From Echinicola pacifica DSM 19836 (GTDB lineage: Bacteria; Bacteroidota; Bacteroidia; Cytophagales; Cyclobacteriaceae): 64,000 nucleotides of DNA. A program made the position numbers and the translations under genes. The notes under the pieces were generated by a model, which was not told the DNA's origin, made no database searches, and saw only the letters and a program-made list of their open reading frames with translations. This document shows, piece by piece, positions 9,326 through 18,212 of the stretch (the stretch's first letter is position 1; the number at the start of each line of letters is the position of its first letter). The DNA lies in contig NZ_KB890739.1 of the NCBI RefSeq assembly GCF_000373245.1, positions 845,099 through 909,098 of the forward strand, written 5' to 3'.

Positions 9326-11038
9326 ATGAGATTATTTAAATCTATCATTTATACTTCCATTACCCTTGCGACCTTCACGGCTTGCAGTGAGTTTTTGGAT
9401 ACCAGACCGAATAGCTCGGTGCCCAATGAAACGGCCCTCCAATCAAGAGAGTATTTTCTTGGATTCCTCTATCAATCCTATAAAGCCCTCCCTTCCAGAG
9501 CGGAATTTGACTATGAGGCAGCCACAGATAATGCCCTGGTCAATAGGGAGGTGTTTGCTCCATCCAGAGCCGCTCGAGGTGGGGTATCGGCAAGTAGTAA
9601 CCCTCTCGGGGATAGCTGGGAGGCTAATTATGCTAGCATAAACTCCCTCAATTGGTTTCTGGAAAGAATGGTGCTGGACCCTAGCCAGCCCATCCCTACT
9701 CCCGTGAGGTTTGACCTGAACCCCGAGGTAAACCTTCAGATATTCGAATTGTCTAAAGGGGAAGCTTATTTCCTTCGGGCCTGGTTTCAATTTGACCTAC
9801 TAAAAAAATATGGAGGCTTAGCCGCGGATGGGCAGGTATATGGATTTCCGATCAGCACCTCCTATTTGGAATATACCGATGAGCTGGATCTTCCGCGTAA
9901 TACCTATGAGGAATGTGTGCAGCAGATTATTGCGGACTGTGATAAGGCTTTTGAGTTTTTGCCTTTGGAATATTCTCAGGGATCGGGAAGTATCCCCGAT
10001 GGCTTGACTTCCGATTCGGGAAGACCTACAGGCCTAAGTGCCTTGGCGCTGAAGGCGAGGACTCTGCTTTACAGAGCTAGCCCCGCCTATAATCTCACCA
10101 ATGATCAGAGCTTATGGGAAGAGGCCGCTGCTGCCGCTGCCGCCGCCATTCAGGCTAGTGGAAATGATGATTTGATGCCTTTCTCGGCATATTATAATAA
10201 GAACAATCTGAATGATGGGGACTTCTCAAACCCTGATTTGTTCTTCAGAGGCCCCATCGTTCTGGATGACCAAAACCTTGAGAAGGAGAATTTCCCCCCT
10301 CGGGCTTTTGGTGGCAATGGGAAGTTTAACCCTTCCCAAAACCTGGTGGACGCCTTCCCGATGAGCGATGGATATCCCATTGATCAATCTCCTGATTACG
10401 ATGGGGACCAGATGTTTGTTAATCGTGATCCTCGCCTGGATCGATTTATAGTGAGGGATGAGGAGTCCTGGGCAGGATTGACGATGGACACCCAGCAGGG
10501 AGGAGCAGATGCTTATGGCACTGACCAAAACTCCACCAGGTCGGGATATTACCTGCAGAAGCTGTTGGATCCGCAGGTAAGACTAGAACCTGGCAAGCTC
10601 GTACGTACCAAAAGAGCCGTTTACCTGCTCACAAGGCCTGAGTTATATTTGAACTTTGCGGAGGCGGCGATCCAGGCCACCGGCAATCCCGATGATGCTC
10701 GATTTGGCTATTCTGCCAGAGAGATCCTGGCCAAAGTAAGAAACCGCGCGCTTGGAGAAGGAAAAGACCAATACCTTCCCACCGTCCTGTCCCAAGCCGA
10801 TTTTGTCGATTTGCTGCGCAATGAAAGGCGAATTGAAACCTGCTTTGAGGACTTTAGATTTTGGGACCTGAGGAGATGGAGCCAGGGTGCCAGCGATCAA
10901 TCCCTCATCAACAGCCCTGTATATGGGATTTACTCCCCGGATATCCTTGAGGCCAGACAATTTGCCTCTCCTTATATGCCATTGCCTTTCTCAGAAATGG
11001 TGAAAACTGAGAACCTCGTCAATAATATGGGCTGGTAA
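9326..11038 (+). CDS. SusD/RagB-family lipoprotein (SusD2)
   Basis: Partner of SusC2. The 570-residue product has a lipoprotein signal ending at Cys20 (CSEFLDTRP follows), then SusD TPR segments (KGEAYFLRAWFQFDLLKKYGG; RPTGLSALALKARTLLYRASP) and the C-terminal signature RRIETCFEDFRFWDLRRW. It ends in NNMGW, a normal SusD-type terminus. It is second in a tandem SusC/D array, followed 26 bp later by a DUF1735-like lipoprotein that probably belongs to the same surface complex. An alanine run (residues ~270-276) lies in a helix and looks unremarkable. Confidence 0.95.
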   Translation: MRLFKSIIYTSITLATFTACSEFLDTRPNSSVPNETALQSREYFLGFLYQSYKALPSRAEFDYEAATDNALVNREVFAPSRAARGGVSASSNPLGDSWEANYASINSLNWFLERMVLDPSQPIPTPVRFDLNPEVNLQIFELSKGEAYFLRAWFQFDLLKKYGGLAADGQVYGFPISTSYLEYTDELDLPRNTYEECVQQIIADCDKAFEFLPLEYSQGSGSIPDGLTSDSGRPTGLSALALKARTLLYRASPAYNLTNDQSLWEEAAAAAAAAIQASGNDDLMPFSAYYNKNNLNDGDFSNPDLFFRGPIVLDDQNLEKENFPPRAFGGNGKFNPSQNLVDAFPMSDGYPIDQSPDYDGDQMFVNRDPRLDRFIVRDEESWAGLTMDTQQGGADAYGTDQNSTRSGYYLQKLLDPQVRLEPGKLVRTKRAVYLLTRPELYLNFAEAAIQATGNPDDARFGYSAREILAKVRNRALGEGKDQYLPTVLSQADFVDLLRNERRIETCFEDFRFWDLRRWSQGASDQSLINSPVYGIYSPDILEARQFASPYMPLPFSEMVKTENLVNNMGW

Positions 11039-11064
11039 TTTTCTAATTTATTAAGACAAACAAG

Positions 11065-11991
11065 ATGAAAAAAATAGCAATAGTAGTACTACTCGCATTG
11101 GGAATCACGGGCTGTTATGATGATGATTTCCTGAATCCAAAATTAGACAAAACCCTAGCTTACTTTGCTTCCTTCGAAAACCACACCCGCACGGTGGTGG
11201 TGGGTGAAGGCCTAAGGTTCAAGATTGGTGCAGCAATGGCTGGGGTGCTAAATAATAATGAAGATCGCACGATTGATTTTCAGCTTTACCAAACAGATGT
11301 AACCTTTACGGATATTGATGATACTAGAGAGCTGCTCCCTATAGACTATTACGGAACCAGTGAAATGAACAATGGACTCCTTCAAGCCACTATTCCGAGT
11401 GGGGAGTATTTGGGGTATTTCTCCGTAGAAATGGATTCTATCAATTTTCTGAATGATCCCAAGGCCTTAGAGGAAATTTATACCCTCCCAGTGAAAATAG
11501 TGGGCACCTCCCTGGATTCGATTGGGATAGACTCGGTGAATGTGACGGTAAAATATATGAGTGCTGTGGATGGATATTATTTATACCAATCAGAAATCCG
11601 TAAAGAGATCGATGGCGAAATCCTGGACGACAAAACCGTGGTGGAGAAATACAATTCTGAAGGCGATGAGAATGCCTGGCGACTGACCACGATCGGACCC
11701 TTCGAGGTGCAGGCGACCTCCGCCACCACCGCCTTTACCAATGGCCTCATGTTTAATATGACTGTTCAGGGAGGCGAGATCGCGGTGGATCCCATCGATG
11801 GACAGCCTGTGGTGATGCTGGAAGATACCAATACTTATGATTCCAGTACACGGGATTTCAACCTGAATTTCCACTATCAGCTGGACGATAATGACACGGT
11901 GTACCATGTGTCCACCGATCTGATATTCAGAAATAGGGTAAGAGATGGAGTGAATGAAACCCGCGATTATTTAAGTTATTTCAATCAATAA
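11065..11991 (+). CDS. DUF1735-like (BT_3987-type) surface lipoprotein
   Basis: Probable accessory surface glycan-binding lipoprotein. The 308-residue product has a lipoprotein signal ending at Cys17 followed by YDDDFLNP, an acidic stretch like Bacteroidota surface-export signals. The region YFASFENHTRTVVVGEGLRFKIG and the later beta-rich part resemble the DUF1735 N-terminal sandwich commonly found directly after SusD genes. No catalytic motif is visible. It is last in the five-gene operon starting at 1498, with a clear terminator 25 bp downstream. The family call rests on remembered resemblance of the N-terminal third; the rest is unassigned. Confidence 0.7.
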   Translation: MKKIAIVVLLALGITGCYDDDFLNPKLDKTLAYFASFENHTRTVVVGEGLRFKIGAAMAGVLNNNEDRTIDFQLYQTDVTFTDIDDTRELLPIDYYGTSEMNNGLLQATIPSGEYLGYFSVEMDSINFLNDPKALEEIYTLPVKIVGTSLDSIGIDSVNVTVKYMSAVDGYYLYQSEIRKEIDGEILDDKTVVEKYNSEGDENAWRLTTIGPFEVQATSATTAFTNGLMFNMTVQGGEIAVDPIDGQPVVMLEDTNTYDSSTRDFNLNFHYQLDDNDTVYHVSTDLIFRNRVRDGVNETRDYLSYFNQ

Positions 11992-12016
11992 ACCCCTATA
12001 CTATTTTACTTTTGAC

Positions 12017-12052
12017 CATACCTCCGGAAGATTTTCGGGGGTATGATTTTTT
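12017..12052 (+). terminator. Rho-independent terminator of the SusC1-to-DUF1735 operon
   Basis: CATACCTCCG (12017-12026) pairs with CGGGGGTATG (12036-12045) through ten positions with one G-T wobble, around a 9-base loop. It is followed by ATTTTTTA. It begins 25 bp after the last stop codon. Confidence 0.8.
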
Positions 12053-12214
12053 ATGGCCTTATGGCCAATTTTATTATCTCTAATAAAAGGATTTTAGGAG
12101 AAAGGATTTTTTTACCTATAAAGGCCTTCGTCAGTGCTAAATACGTGCATGGTGAGCTGAAATCAGGGTTTTGACTGAGATAGGAACCTGATATAGAAGT
12201 ATACCATCCAAATA

Positions 12215-12245
12215 TTTGAACTATTTCACTCGTTTTATGGACTAT
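12215..12245 (+). promoter_or_regulatory. Conserved upstream element, copy 2 (candidate HTCS binding site)
   Basis: Partner of the element at 1283-1313, matching at 25 of 31 positions and lying 225 bp before the SusC3 start. It is followed directly by TAATTTTTG (12245-12253), a candidate -7 element. Confidence 0.45.
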
Positions 12246-12439
12246 AATTTTTGTTTCTTTTCAGTCTTTTGGCTTAAGAATTTTCTTTGACTGTTGGGAC
12301 AAATGATTCTTTTCGATGAGGGTTTTTAAGGAATGTGACTGCTTAGTACGGCCGCGGTAGTTCAAGATTAAAACTCCATTAATCAGGTAAGCATTTTTCA
12401 ACTTTCAAGTCAATTACCTAAACTTAAATAGCCTAAATA

Positions 12440-15400
12440 ATGAAGAAAAATTACAAGCTCATCAGACTGTGCATTTTTGTGATGGCAGTGCTGTGTGTCC
12501 TGAGCGCCCATGCTCAAGGGCAGACCATTACAGGGAGGGTGCTTGCGGAGGATGCCCCCGACGGACTTCCAGGCGTCACCATCCTGATCAAAGGAACCAC
12601 CAAAGGTACCACCACGGATATCGAAGGTCGGTTTAAGATTGCTGCCGGGCCAGCGGATGTGCTGACCTTTAGTTTTGTTGGCTATAAGCCCGCAGAGGTC
12701 ACGGTGGGCAATAGCAGTACCCTAAATATCACCATGGATTTTGACCAGCAAGCCCTGCAAGAGGTCGTGGTGGTGGGCTATGGCGAGCAGAATCGCCGTG
12801 ATGTCACTGGCTCCGTGGTCTCCATCAAAGAAGAACAACTCGAGCAAACTACCCCCGTGAATGTGCTGGACGGCATGCAAGGTAGGATGTCGGGAGTATC
12901 GATCACCACCAATGGTGGACCTGGCGAAACCTCCGACATCGTCATCCGTGGTACTTCCACCCTCAATGGTGGCACTGGCCCCTTATATGTGGTGGATGGC
13001 CAGCAAATGGAAGATATTAGTAACCTCAATCCTAGCGACGTGGCCTCCATCGAGGTGCTCAAGGACGGAGCATCAGCAGCTATCTATGGCTCCAAATCCG
13101 CCAATGGCGTGGTGATCATCACCACCAAAACCGGTAAGGCTGGCAAGACCAAAGTAGATGTCAGCTATATACGTAGTTATAATAAACTCTATACTAAAAT
13201 CCCGGTGGCCAATACCCGCCAGCAGAGAATCAATGAGCTCTATCATAGAAACCAGGCTTCCGGAGCCAATGCCTCCCCGGCGGATTCACTTTCTTTCAAA
13301 TACAATATGGATATTGATATCCAGGATATTCTAACCCGTGTAGGGGTGAAGGACCAGCTAAATCTCGCCCTCAGCGGAGGCAGTGACAATGCCAAATTTT
13401 ACTGGAATACGGGGTATATCACGCAGCAGGGCGTGGTGCTCGGATCGGACTACGAGAGGATAAATTCTACCCTGAATGTCAACTTCAATCTGGGTAAAAA
13501 ATTCACTGCGGGCACCCGTCTGATGACTTCTTATGATAAGCGTGAAGGACTGAGCGAAGGTGGCGTATTCCGTCATATGGCCGAGCGCATGCCTTGGATG
13601 CCGCTCATCGATTGGGATGGTACCTATTACCCGGAGCTTTTTGGAAGGAAAAACTCCCTTGCCATCGCTGAGTTTGCCGAGATTACCACACGCAGGTATA
13701 TTGGTCAGACCTTCAATTTTCTGGAATATAAAATCTTGCCCTCCCTGTCTTTTAAGACCACGCTGGGAGCAAATTTCGACTTGGAAACCTATAATGAGTT
13801 CAACCCCACCATCGTCCAAAGGGCGGGACTGGCGGCCTCCGGCGCCGAGCGGAATACCGTGTCCTTTGACTACCAGTTTGAAAATTACTTCTCTTGGAAG
13901 AAAAGCTTCAATAATCATAATCTGAATGCTTTATTGGGCATGCAAATCCAGGAATGGAACGTCAGACATAACCGTTTTCAGTCCAATGACTTCAATAATG
14001 ACTTGGTCAAAACCTTTGACAATGTCAATGAACTGAATATCTCCAATACTTATACCAATGGATATGGCCACTCGCTCTCCTCACAATATATGCGGGCGAC
14101 CTATAATTTCAAAAGTAAATACCTCTTTGCCACCACCCTGAGAAGGGACGGCTCCTCCAGATTCGGAACCGATAATCAATACGGGCTCTTCCCTTCTGCC
14201 TCTGCCGGATGGAGGGTAAGTGATGAGGGATTTATGCAGCCGCTGGCCAATGTGCTGACCGACCTCAAATTTCGTGTAGGGGTGGCGGTGACAGGGAATG
14301 AGCGGATAGGCAACTATGAAAGTAGGGCCTTATATGCCCCTGGCAATATGTATAATGGGGTCAATGGGATCGCACCTTCACAGCTGGCAAACCCTGACCT
14401 GCTTTGGGAGAGTACCCGCCAGATCAACTATGGGATGGACCTGGCCCTCTTTGGGGGGAAGATATCTGCCACCCTTGACTTTTACGAAAAACTAACTTCT
14501 GACTTACTCTATAACAGAGACCTGCCGCAGGAAACAGGATTCTCCAATGTAAGAAGCAATATCGGATCCATCCAAAACCGCGGATTGGAGGTGTTTATCA
14601 GCGCCAGCCCCATGAAAATAGGAGCGCTAGAGTGGTTTACTAGTTTCAATATCTCCACCAATAGCAATAAAATCATCGATTTGGCAGAGGAAGATGGTAG
14701 ATTCCTGTCCAGTGACGAGCTCTATTTATATGAAGAAGGGGCGGCCATTGGCAATTTCTATGGTTTCGTAAGTGAAGGCATTTTTGCCTATGATGAGTCC
14801 AATGCCTTTGACGATCAGGGCCAGCACCTGACGCCTGTGTTTAACGGGGAAGGGGCATTCCTCAATTATATCTTAAATGGCCAGACCTATGGCGGCCCGG
14901 TAAATCAGCTGAGCTATCAGGGAACCACGCTGAAAGGTGGCGATGTATTCTGGAGAGACCTAAATGGTGATTTCAAAATCGATGAAGCCAATGACAGAAC
15001 GGTAATTGGAAATGGAGTACCGAAGTTTTTTGGGGGTTTATTCAACGAGTTTAAGGTGAAAGACTTCCGTTTTTCCTTCTTGTTTGACTTTAATTTTGGC
15101 AATGACATCTACCAAAATTATGAATATACCCGAAACAACCGAACCACCTGGACCGTGACCCCTGGACCTGAGCGGATAGAAGAGGCCTGGTATAAGCCCG
15201 GAGATGTGGCCCGCTATCCACGCATAGGGAGCTATGCCCAAAATAACCTGAGCGCCAACTCCTTCTATGTCAGTGATGCCGACTTCATTAAGCTCCGAAA
15301 CGTCAGATTGGACTATTCCCTTCCTGAAAGCCTACTGACCAAAACTAACTTTATTAGAAATGCCTCAGTGTATTTTTCGGCCAATAACCTGCTGACCTGG

Positions 15401-15523
15401 ACCAACTATACGGGCTATAACCCTGAGCTGGGATCCCGGGGAAATGCCCTGACTCCAGGTCTCGATAACCTTAGGTATCCTAATTACCAGGAGTTTATTC
15501 TTGGACTGAGCATGGGCTTTTAA
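12440..15523 (+). CDS. SusC/RagA-type TonB-dependent outer-membrane transporter (SusC3)
   Basis: Glycan importer of 1027 residues with the full SusC layout: signal peptide (1-25, ending HAQ), carboxypeptidase-D-like sandwich (~29-103), TonB-box-like QEVVVVGYG, plug (~117-230, with IVIRGTSTLNGG and VLKDGASAAIYGSKSANG) and a barrel ending SMGF. Its signal peptide and first domain are close to SusC1, and the homology continues into the leader (CAATTACCTAAACTTAAATA before this start, nearly the same before SusC1). This suggests duplication of the promoter and 5' end. Plug and barrel differ more, so the ligand may differ. SusD3 follows after 33 bp. Confidence 0.95.
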   Translation: MKKNYKLIRLCIFVMAVLCVLSAHAQGQTITGRVLAEDAPDGLPGVTILIKGTTKGTTTDIEGRFKIAAGPADVLTFSFVGYKPAEVTVGNSSTLNITMDFDQQALQEVVVVGYGEQNRRDVTGSVVSIKEEQLEQTTPVNVLDGMQGRMSGVSITTNGGPGETSDIVIRGTSTLNGGTGPLYVVDGQQMEDISNLNPSDVASIEVLKDGASAAIYGSKSANGVVIITTKTGKAGKTKVDVSYIRSYNKLYTKIPVANTRQQRINELYHRNQASGANASPADSLSFKYNMDIDIQDILTRVGVKDQLNLALSGGSDNAKFYWNTGYITQQGVVLGSDYERINSTLNVNFNLGKKFTAGTRLMTSYDKREGLSEGGVFRHMAERMPWMPLIDWDGTYYPELFGRKNSLAIAEFAEITTRRYIGQTFNFLEYKILPSLSFKTTLGANFDLETYNEFNPTIVQRAGLAASGAERNTVSFDYQFENYFSWKKSFNNHNLNALLGMQIQEWNVRHNRFQSNDFNNDLVKTFDNVNELNISNTYTNGYGHSLSSQYMRATYNFKSKYLFATTLRRDGSSRFGTDNQYGLFPSASAGWRVSDEGFMQPLANVLTDLKFRVGVAVTGNERIGNYESRALYAPGNMYNGVNGIAPSQLANPDLLWESTRQINYGMDLALFGGKISATLDFYEKLTSDLLYNRDLPQETGFSNVRSNIGSIQNRGLEVFISASPMKIGALEWFTSFNISTNSNKIIDLAEEDGRFLSSDELYLYEEGAAIGNFYGFVSEGIFAYDESNAFDDQGQHLTPVFNGEGAFLNYILNGQTYGGPVNQLSYQGTTLKGGDVFWRDLNGDFKIDEANDRTVIGNGVPKFFGGLFNEFKVKDFRFSFLFDFNFGNDIYQNYEYTRNNRTTWTVTPGPERIEEAWYKPGDVARYPRIGSYAQNNLSANSFYVSDADFIKLRNVRLDYSLPESLLTKTNFIRNASVYFSANNLLTWTNYTGYNPELGSRGNALTPGLDNLRYPNYQEFILGLSMGF

Positions 15524-15556
15524 GCCAAAATTATAGTAACCATTAAAGAGAAGAAT

Positions 15557-17041
15557 ATGAAACGATTGATATATATCCGACAATTATGGCTGGCCATTCC
15601 TTTGCTATCCTTTGGGTTTGGCTGCAGCAGCATACTGGAGCAGCCACCCGTAAGCCAGATCGAGGAGAGCCAGTTTTGGACCTCCAGTTCTGATGCAGAA
15701 GCTGGTGTAGCCGCCGTATATGATGCGATGCAAAATGCGTATAAGAGCAAGTATTTCTTTTGGGGAGAGCTGAGATCAGACAATTTCTCCGGTACGGAGC
15801 AGGCCTCCGGTGAGGCCCTGCAAATAGTAACCAATAACCTGCTGCCCACCAATGAGGGGGTGACCAGCTGGGGCGCGCTTTATCAGATGATCATGCGTGC
15901 CAATCTGGCTATTGAGAACATCCCGACCATAGAGAGCTATGATGCCGGGCTGCTTGGTGAAGCCCATGCCTTGAGGGCCTTCGCTTATTTTGATGCCATA
16001 AGGGTCTGGGGCGCTGTGCCTCTCTATACCGAAAATATAAGAGGCCTGGATGATAACCTCTTTCGTGAAAAATCCACAGGTGATCAAATCATGGCAGATG
16101 TAATCCTGCCAGACCTCATGATGGCGGAGGAACTACTGGAAAACCCCGCTGAGCGATTCCACTTTTCCCTGGCTAGCCTATATTGCCTTCAGGCCGAGGT
16201 ATATATGCACCTTAGGGAGTATGAGAATGCCAAGATTGCCTTGGACAAACTGGTAGGGCTCAACGAATTTAGCCTGGTGAGGACCCGGGAAGCCTGGCAG
16301 GCCCTATTCCGCAACGAACCAGAATCTGCCGGTCTATCCAGCAGCCAGCAGGAGACTGGCCCTGAGCTGATATTTTCCATCTTCAATGAGCTTGAAGAGG
16401 ATGGAAATAGAGCTTCTGGCGTCTATGGTGTGTTTTTCAGTGGTGTTCCTCCCTATAAAATCTCCAGGTTGCTGGAAGAAAAGTGGATCAGCCAATACCC
16501 TATTGATTCTATCGCCTGGCATGCAAAATATCCTGATTTTAAGCCTTCGGCCAAGGATGTTGATGGGGCCACAATCTATGGCGACTTCCGCTATTTTGAG
16601 TCCCGCGAGGAGTCCAAGGATATAGGAGATGCACGGTGCGCCAAGTACAATAAGACCAACTATAATGCCGCCGAGGATGATACCGATATCGTGATCTACA
16701 GGTATGCGGGCATGCTATTGCTAAAGGCCGAAGCGGAGGTGCAGCTCGGTAACCTTCAGGAAGCAGTAAATCTGCTAAACCAAATCAGGCAAGCACGTGA
16801 CCTGCCAACCGTGGCCTTGGCGGATTTTCAATCCAGCGAGCAGCTATACGATATGATCCTAGACGAGCGACAGTTTGAGCTGCTGGCAGAAGGTAAGAGA
16901 TGGTGGGATCTGATAAGAACAGACAAGGCAGTAGAGGTGATGAACCCTATTAATGGCCTAACCAGCGATAAGCTGTTGTTTCCTATTTATTTCAAACATC
17001 TTATTGACAATGCAAATCTGACTCAAACTCCCGGTTATTAA
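15557..17041 (+). CDS. SusD/RagB-family lipoprotein (SusD3)
   Basis: Partner of SusC3. The 494-residue product has a lipoprotein signal ending at Cys23 (CSSILEQPPVSQ follows). SusD features include SQFWTSSSDAEAGVAAVYDA near the N-terminus, GEAHALRAFAYFDAIRVWGAVPL in the first TPR and the C-terminal DERQFELLAEGKRWWDLIR. This is the compact SusD type (~490 residues), unlike SusD1 and SusD6 (~600). It lies 33 bp after SusC3 and 19 bp before a fasciclin-like lipoprotein gene, giving a three-gene operon. Confidence 0.95.
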   Translation: MKRLIYIRQLWLAIPLLSFGFGCSSILEQPPVSQIEESQFWTSSSDAEAGVAAVYDAMQNAYKSKYFFWGELRSDNFSGTEQASGEALQIVTNNLLPTNEGVTSWGALYQMIMRANLAIENIPTIESYDAGLLGEAHALRAFAYFDAIRVWGAVPLYTENIRGLDDNLFREKSTGDQIMADVILPDLMMAEELLENPAERFHFSLASLYCLQAEVYMHLREYENAKIALDKLVGLNEFSLVRTREAWQALFRNEPESAGLSSSQQETGPELIFSIFNELEEDGNRASGVYGVFFSGVPPYKISRLLEEKWISQYPIDSIAWHAKYPDFKPSAKDVDGATIYGDFRYFESREESKDIGDARCAKYNKTNYNAAEDDTDIVIYRYAGMLLLKAEAEVQLGNLQEAVNLLNQIRQARDLPTVALADFQSSEQLYDMILDERQFELLAEGKRWWDLIRTDKAVEVMNPINGLTSDKLLFPIYFKHLIDNANLTQTPGY

Positions 17042-17060
17042 TTTTAGATAGGTAGAAAAA

Positions 17061-17720
17061 ATGAAAAATATAACTAATAAGATAAAAACTCTCGCTCTAT
17101 TTGCCGGTCTGGCTTGGATGGCTTTGGCCTGTGATATGAACCTTCAGCCCCAGTTTGACTATAATGCTGAGATTGTTGATGCCCCGCCCTTTGATATGAC
17201 GGTCCTGGAATGGATGCGCTCCGTCAATCAGGATCCCGCCTTGGAGGTAAATGGGCTACCGGAATTTAGCTATCTCCTGGAAGCTATTGATCGGACGGGC
17301 CTTGAGGAACTGTATAATAAGCCCGAGGACAATAGAACCTTCTTCCTGTTGAAAAATCAAGCCTGGAAAAGCAGCGGTCAGCTGCTCGCTCATGTAGCAG
17401 GCAGCGCCAACTTCCCCTTGGATTCTATCAGTACCGAAAAGCTGGAGCATATCCTGAAGTATCATATTGTGGATGCTTATGTGGATCAGGGACCAGGCTT
17501 GCCTTCCCTGGATAAGAATTTTAAATTCCAAACCTTGGTGCCTGGTGATACGGGCGTGGTCTATATCAAAAGGGGATGGACCTTTGATTTGTCCGTAAAC
17601 CGAGGCGCAGAGGCACTTCCCTCCAATGCCAAAGGCATAGCTGTAGAACTGCATAATTATAAATTCACTAATGGCATAGCTCATCAGGTGACGGGTTATT
17701 TTAGGTACAGACCCTTCTGA
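17061..17720 (+). CDS. Fasciclin-domain-like lipoprotein
   Basis: Small surface lipoprotein of 219 residues: signal ending at Cys24, a short linker, then one fasciclin-like domain (~45-219). Supporting segments are FSYLLEAIDRTGLEELY, the NRTFFLLKNQAW region and LEHILKYHIVD, which match the F.LL.AI..TGL, T.F...N.A and LL.YHI pattern of FAS1 domains. Such domains usually mediate adhesion or binding, and small FAS1 lipoproteins are seen after SusC/D pairs in Bacteroidota, so a third subunit of the SusC3/D3 complex is likely. No catalytic residues are seen. It is last in the operon; a strong terminator starts 35 bp downstream. Confidence 0.75.
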   Translation: MKNITNKIKTLALFAGLAWMALACDMNLQPQFDYNAEIVDAPPFDMTVLEWMRSVNQDPALEVNGLPEFSYLLEAIDRTGLEELYNKPEDNRTFFLLKNQAWKSSGQLLAHVAGSANFPLDSISTEKLEHILKYHIVDAYVDQGPGLPSLDKNFKFQTLVPGDTGVVYIKRGWTFDLSVNRGAEALPSNAKGIAVELHNYKFTNGIAHQVTGYFRYRPF

Positions 17721-18212
17721 AGGTGAAGTGGAATAAAATAAACAATTAACCCCGGAGGACAGGTGCTTAGGCATCTGTCCTTTTTTGAGAGCCTTGTATA
17801 AGGTGGGAAAGAATTAGGTGGAGAAGATACAGTGATTATTTCCAAAGGTATTAGCCAACATAGGAGTGCCGTGGACAAGGTGGTCGGAACTTTGATGGAG
17901 CTGAGGGAATGTGTGTAATGTAGGTCCAGGATGGAGGTATATTAATCACTTTATTAAAATCGTATTCATTTTTCCACAGAAAATCTCTCAAATCAGTTCG
18001 TAGGGCTGGTTTCTGTATCATATTACCAGTAATTAGGACTTTTTTTTTATTCCTAATGTATAATATTGAATAATGCCAGCGGCTATTCAGGGAATTATAA
18101 TTTCTGATGAATTCAAGTGAGTTTCTTTGAGAAATAAGAAAGTGGAGGCAGCCGAATTCCGCGTATTACCCCCGCTGGTTTTTATATTAATAACACTATA
18201 CCTAAAATAACC
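17721..18212. other. Intergenic region before the GntR operon
   Basis: The 492 bp contain the terminator at 17756-17786 and then AT-rich DNA that must carry the promoter of the GntR operon. TATAATATTG near 18060 is a weak promoter candidate. No gene and no convincing operator palindrome were seen. Confidence 0.5.
17756..17786 (+). terminator. Rho-independent terminator after the fasciclin gene
   Basis: AGGACAGGTGC (17756-17766) pairs with GCATCTGTCCT (17771-17781) with one wobble, loop TTAG, followed by a run of six T. It closes the SusC3 operon. Confidence 0.88.

Larger units (their letters stand above)
11992..12439. other. Intergenic region between the first two SusC operons
   Basis: The 448 bp hold, in order, the terminator of the first operon (12017-12052), a small TGGCC/GGCCA hairpin, the conserved element (12215-12245), an AT-rich candidate promoter and a leader homologous to that of SusC1. 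No coding potential was seen. Confidence 0.6.
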
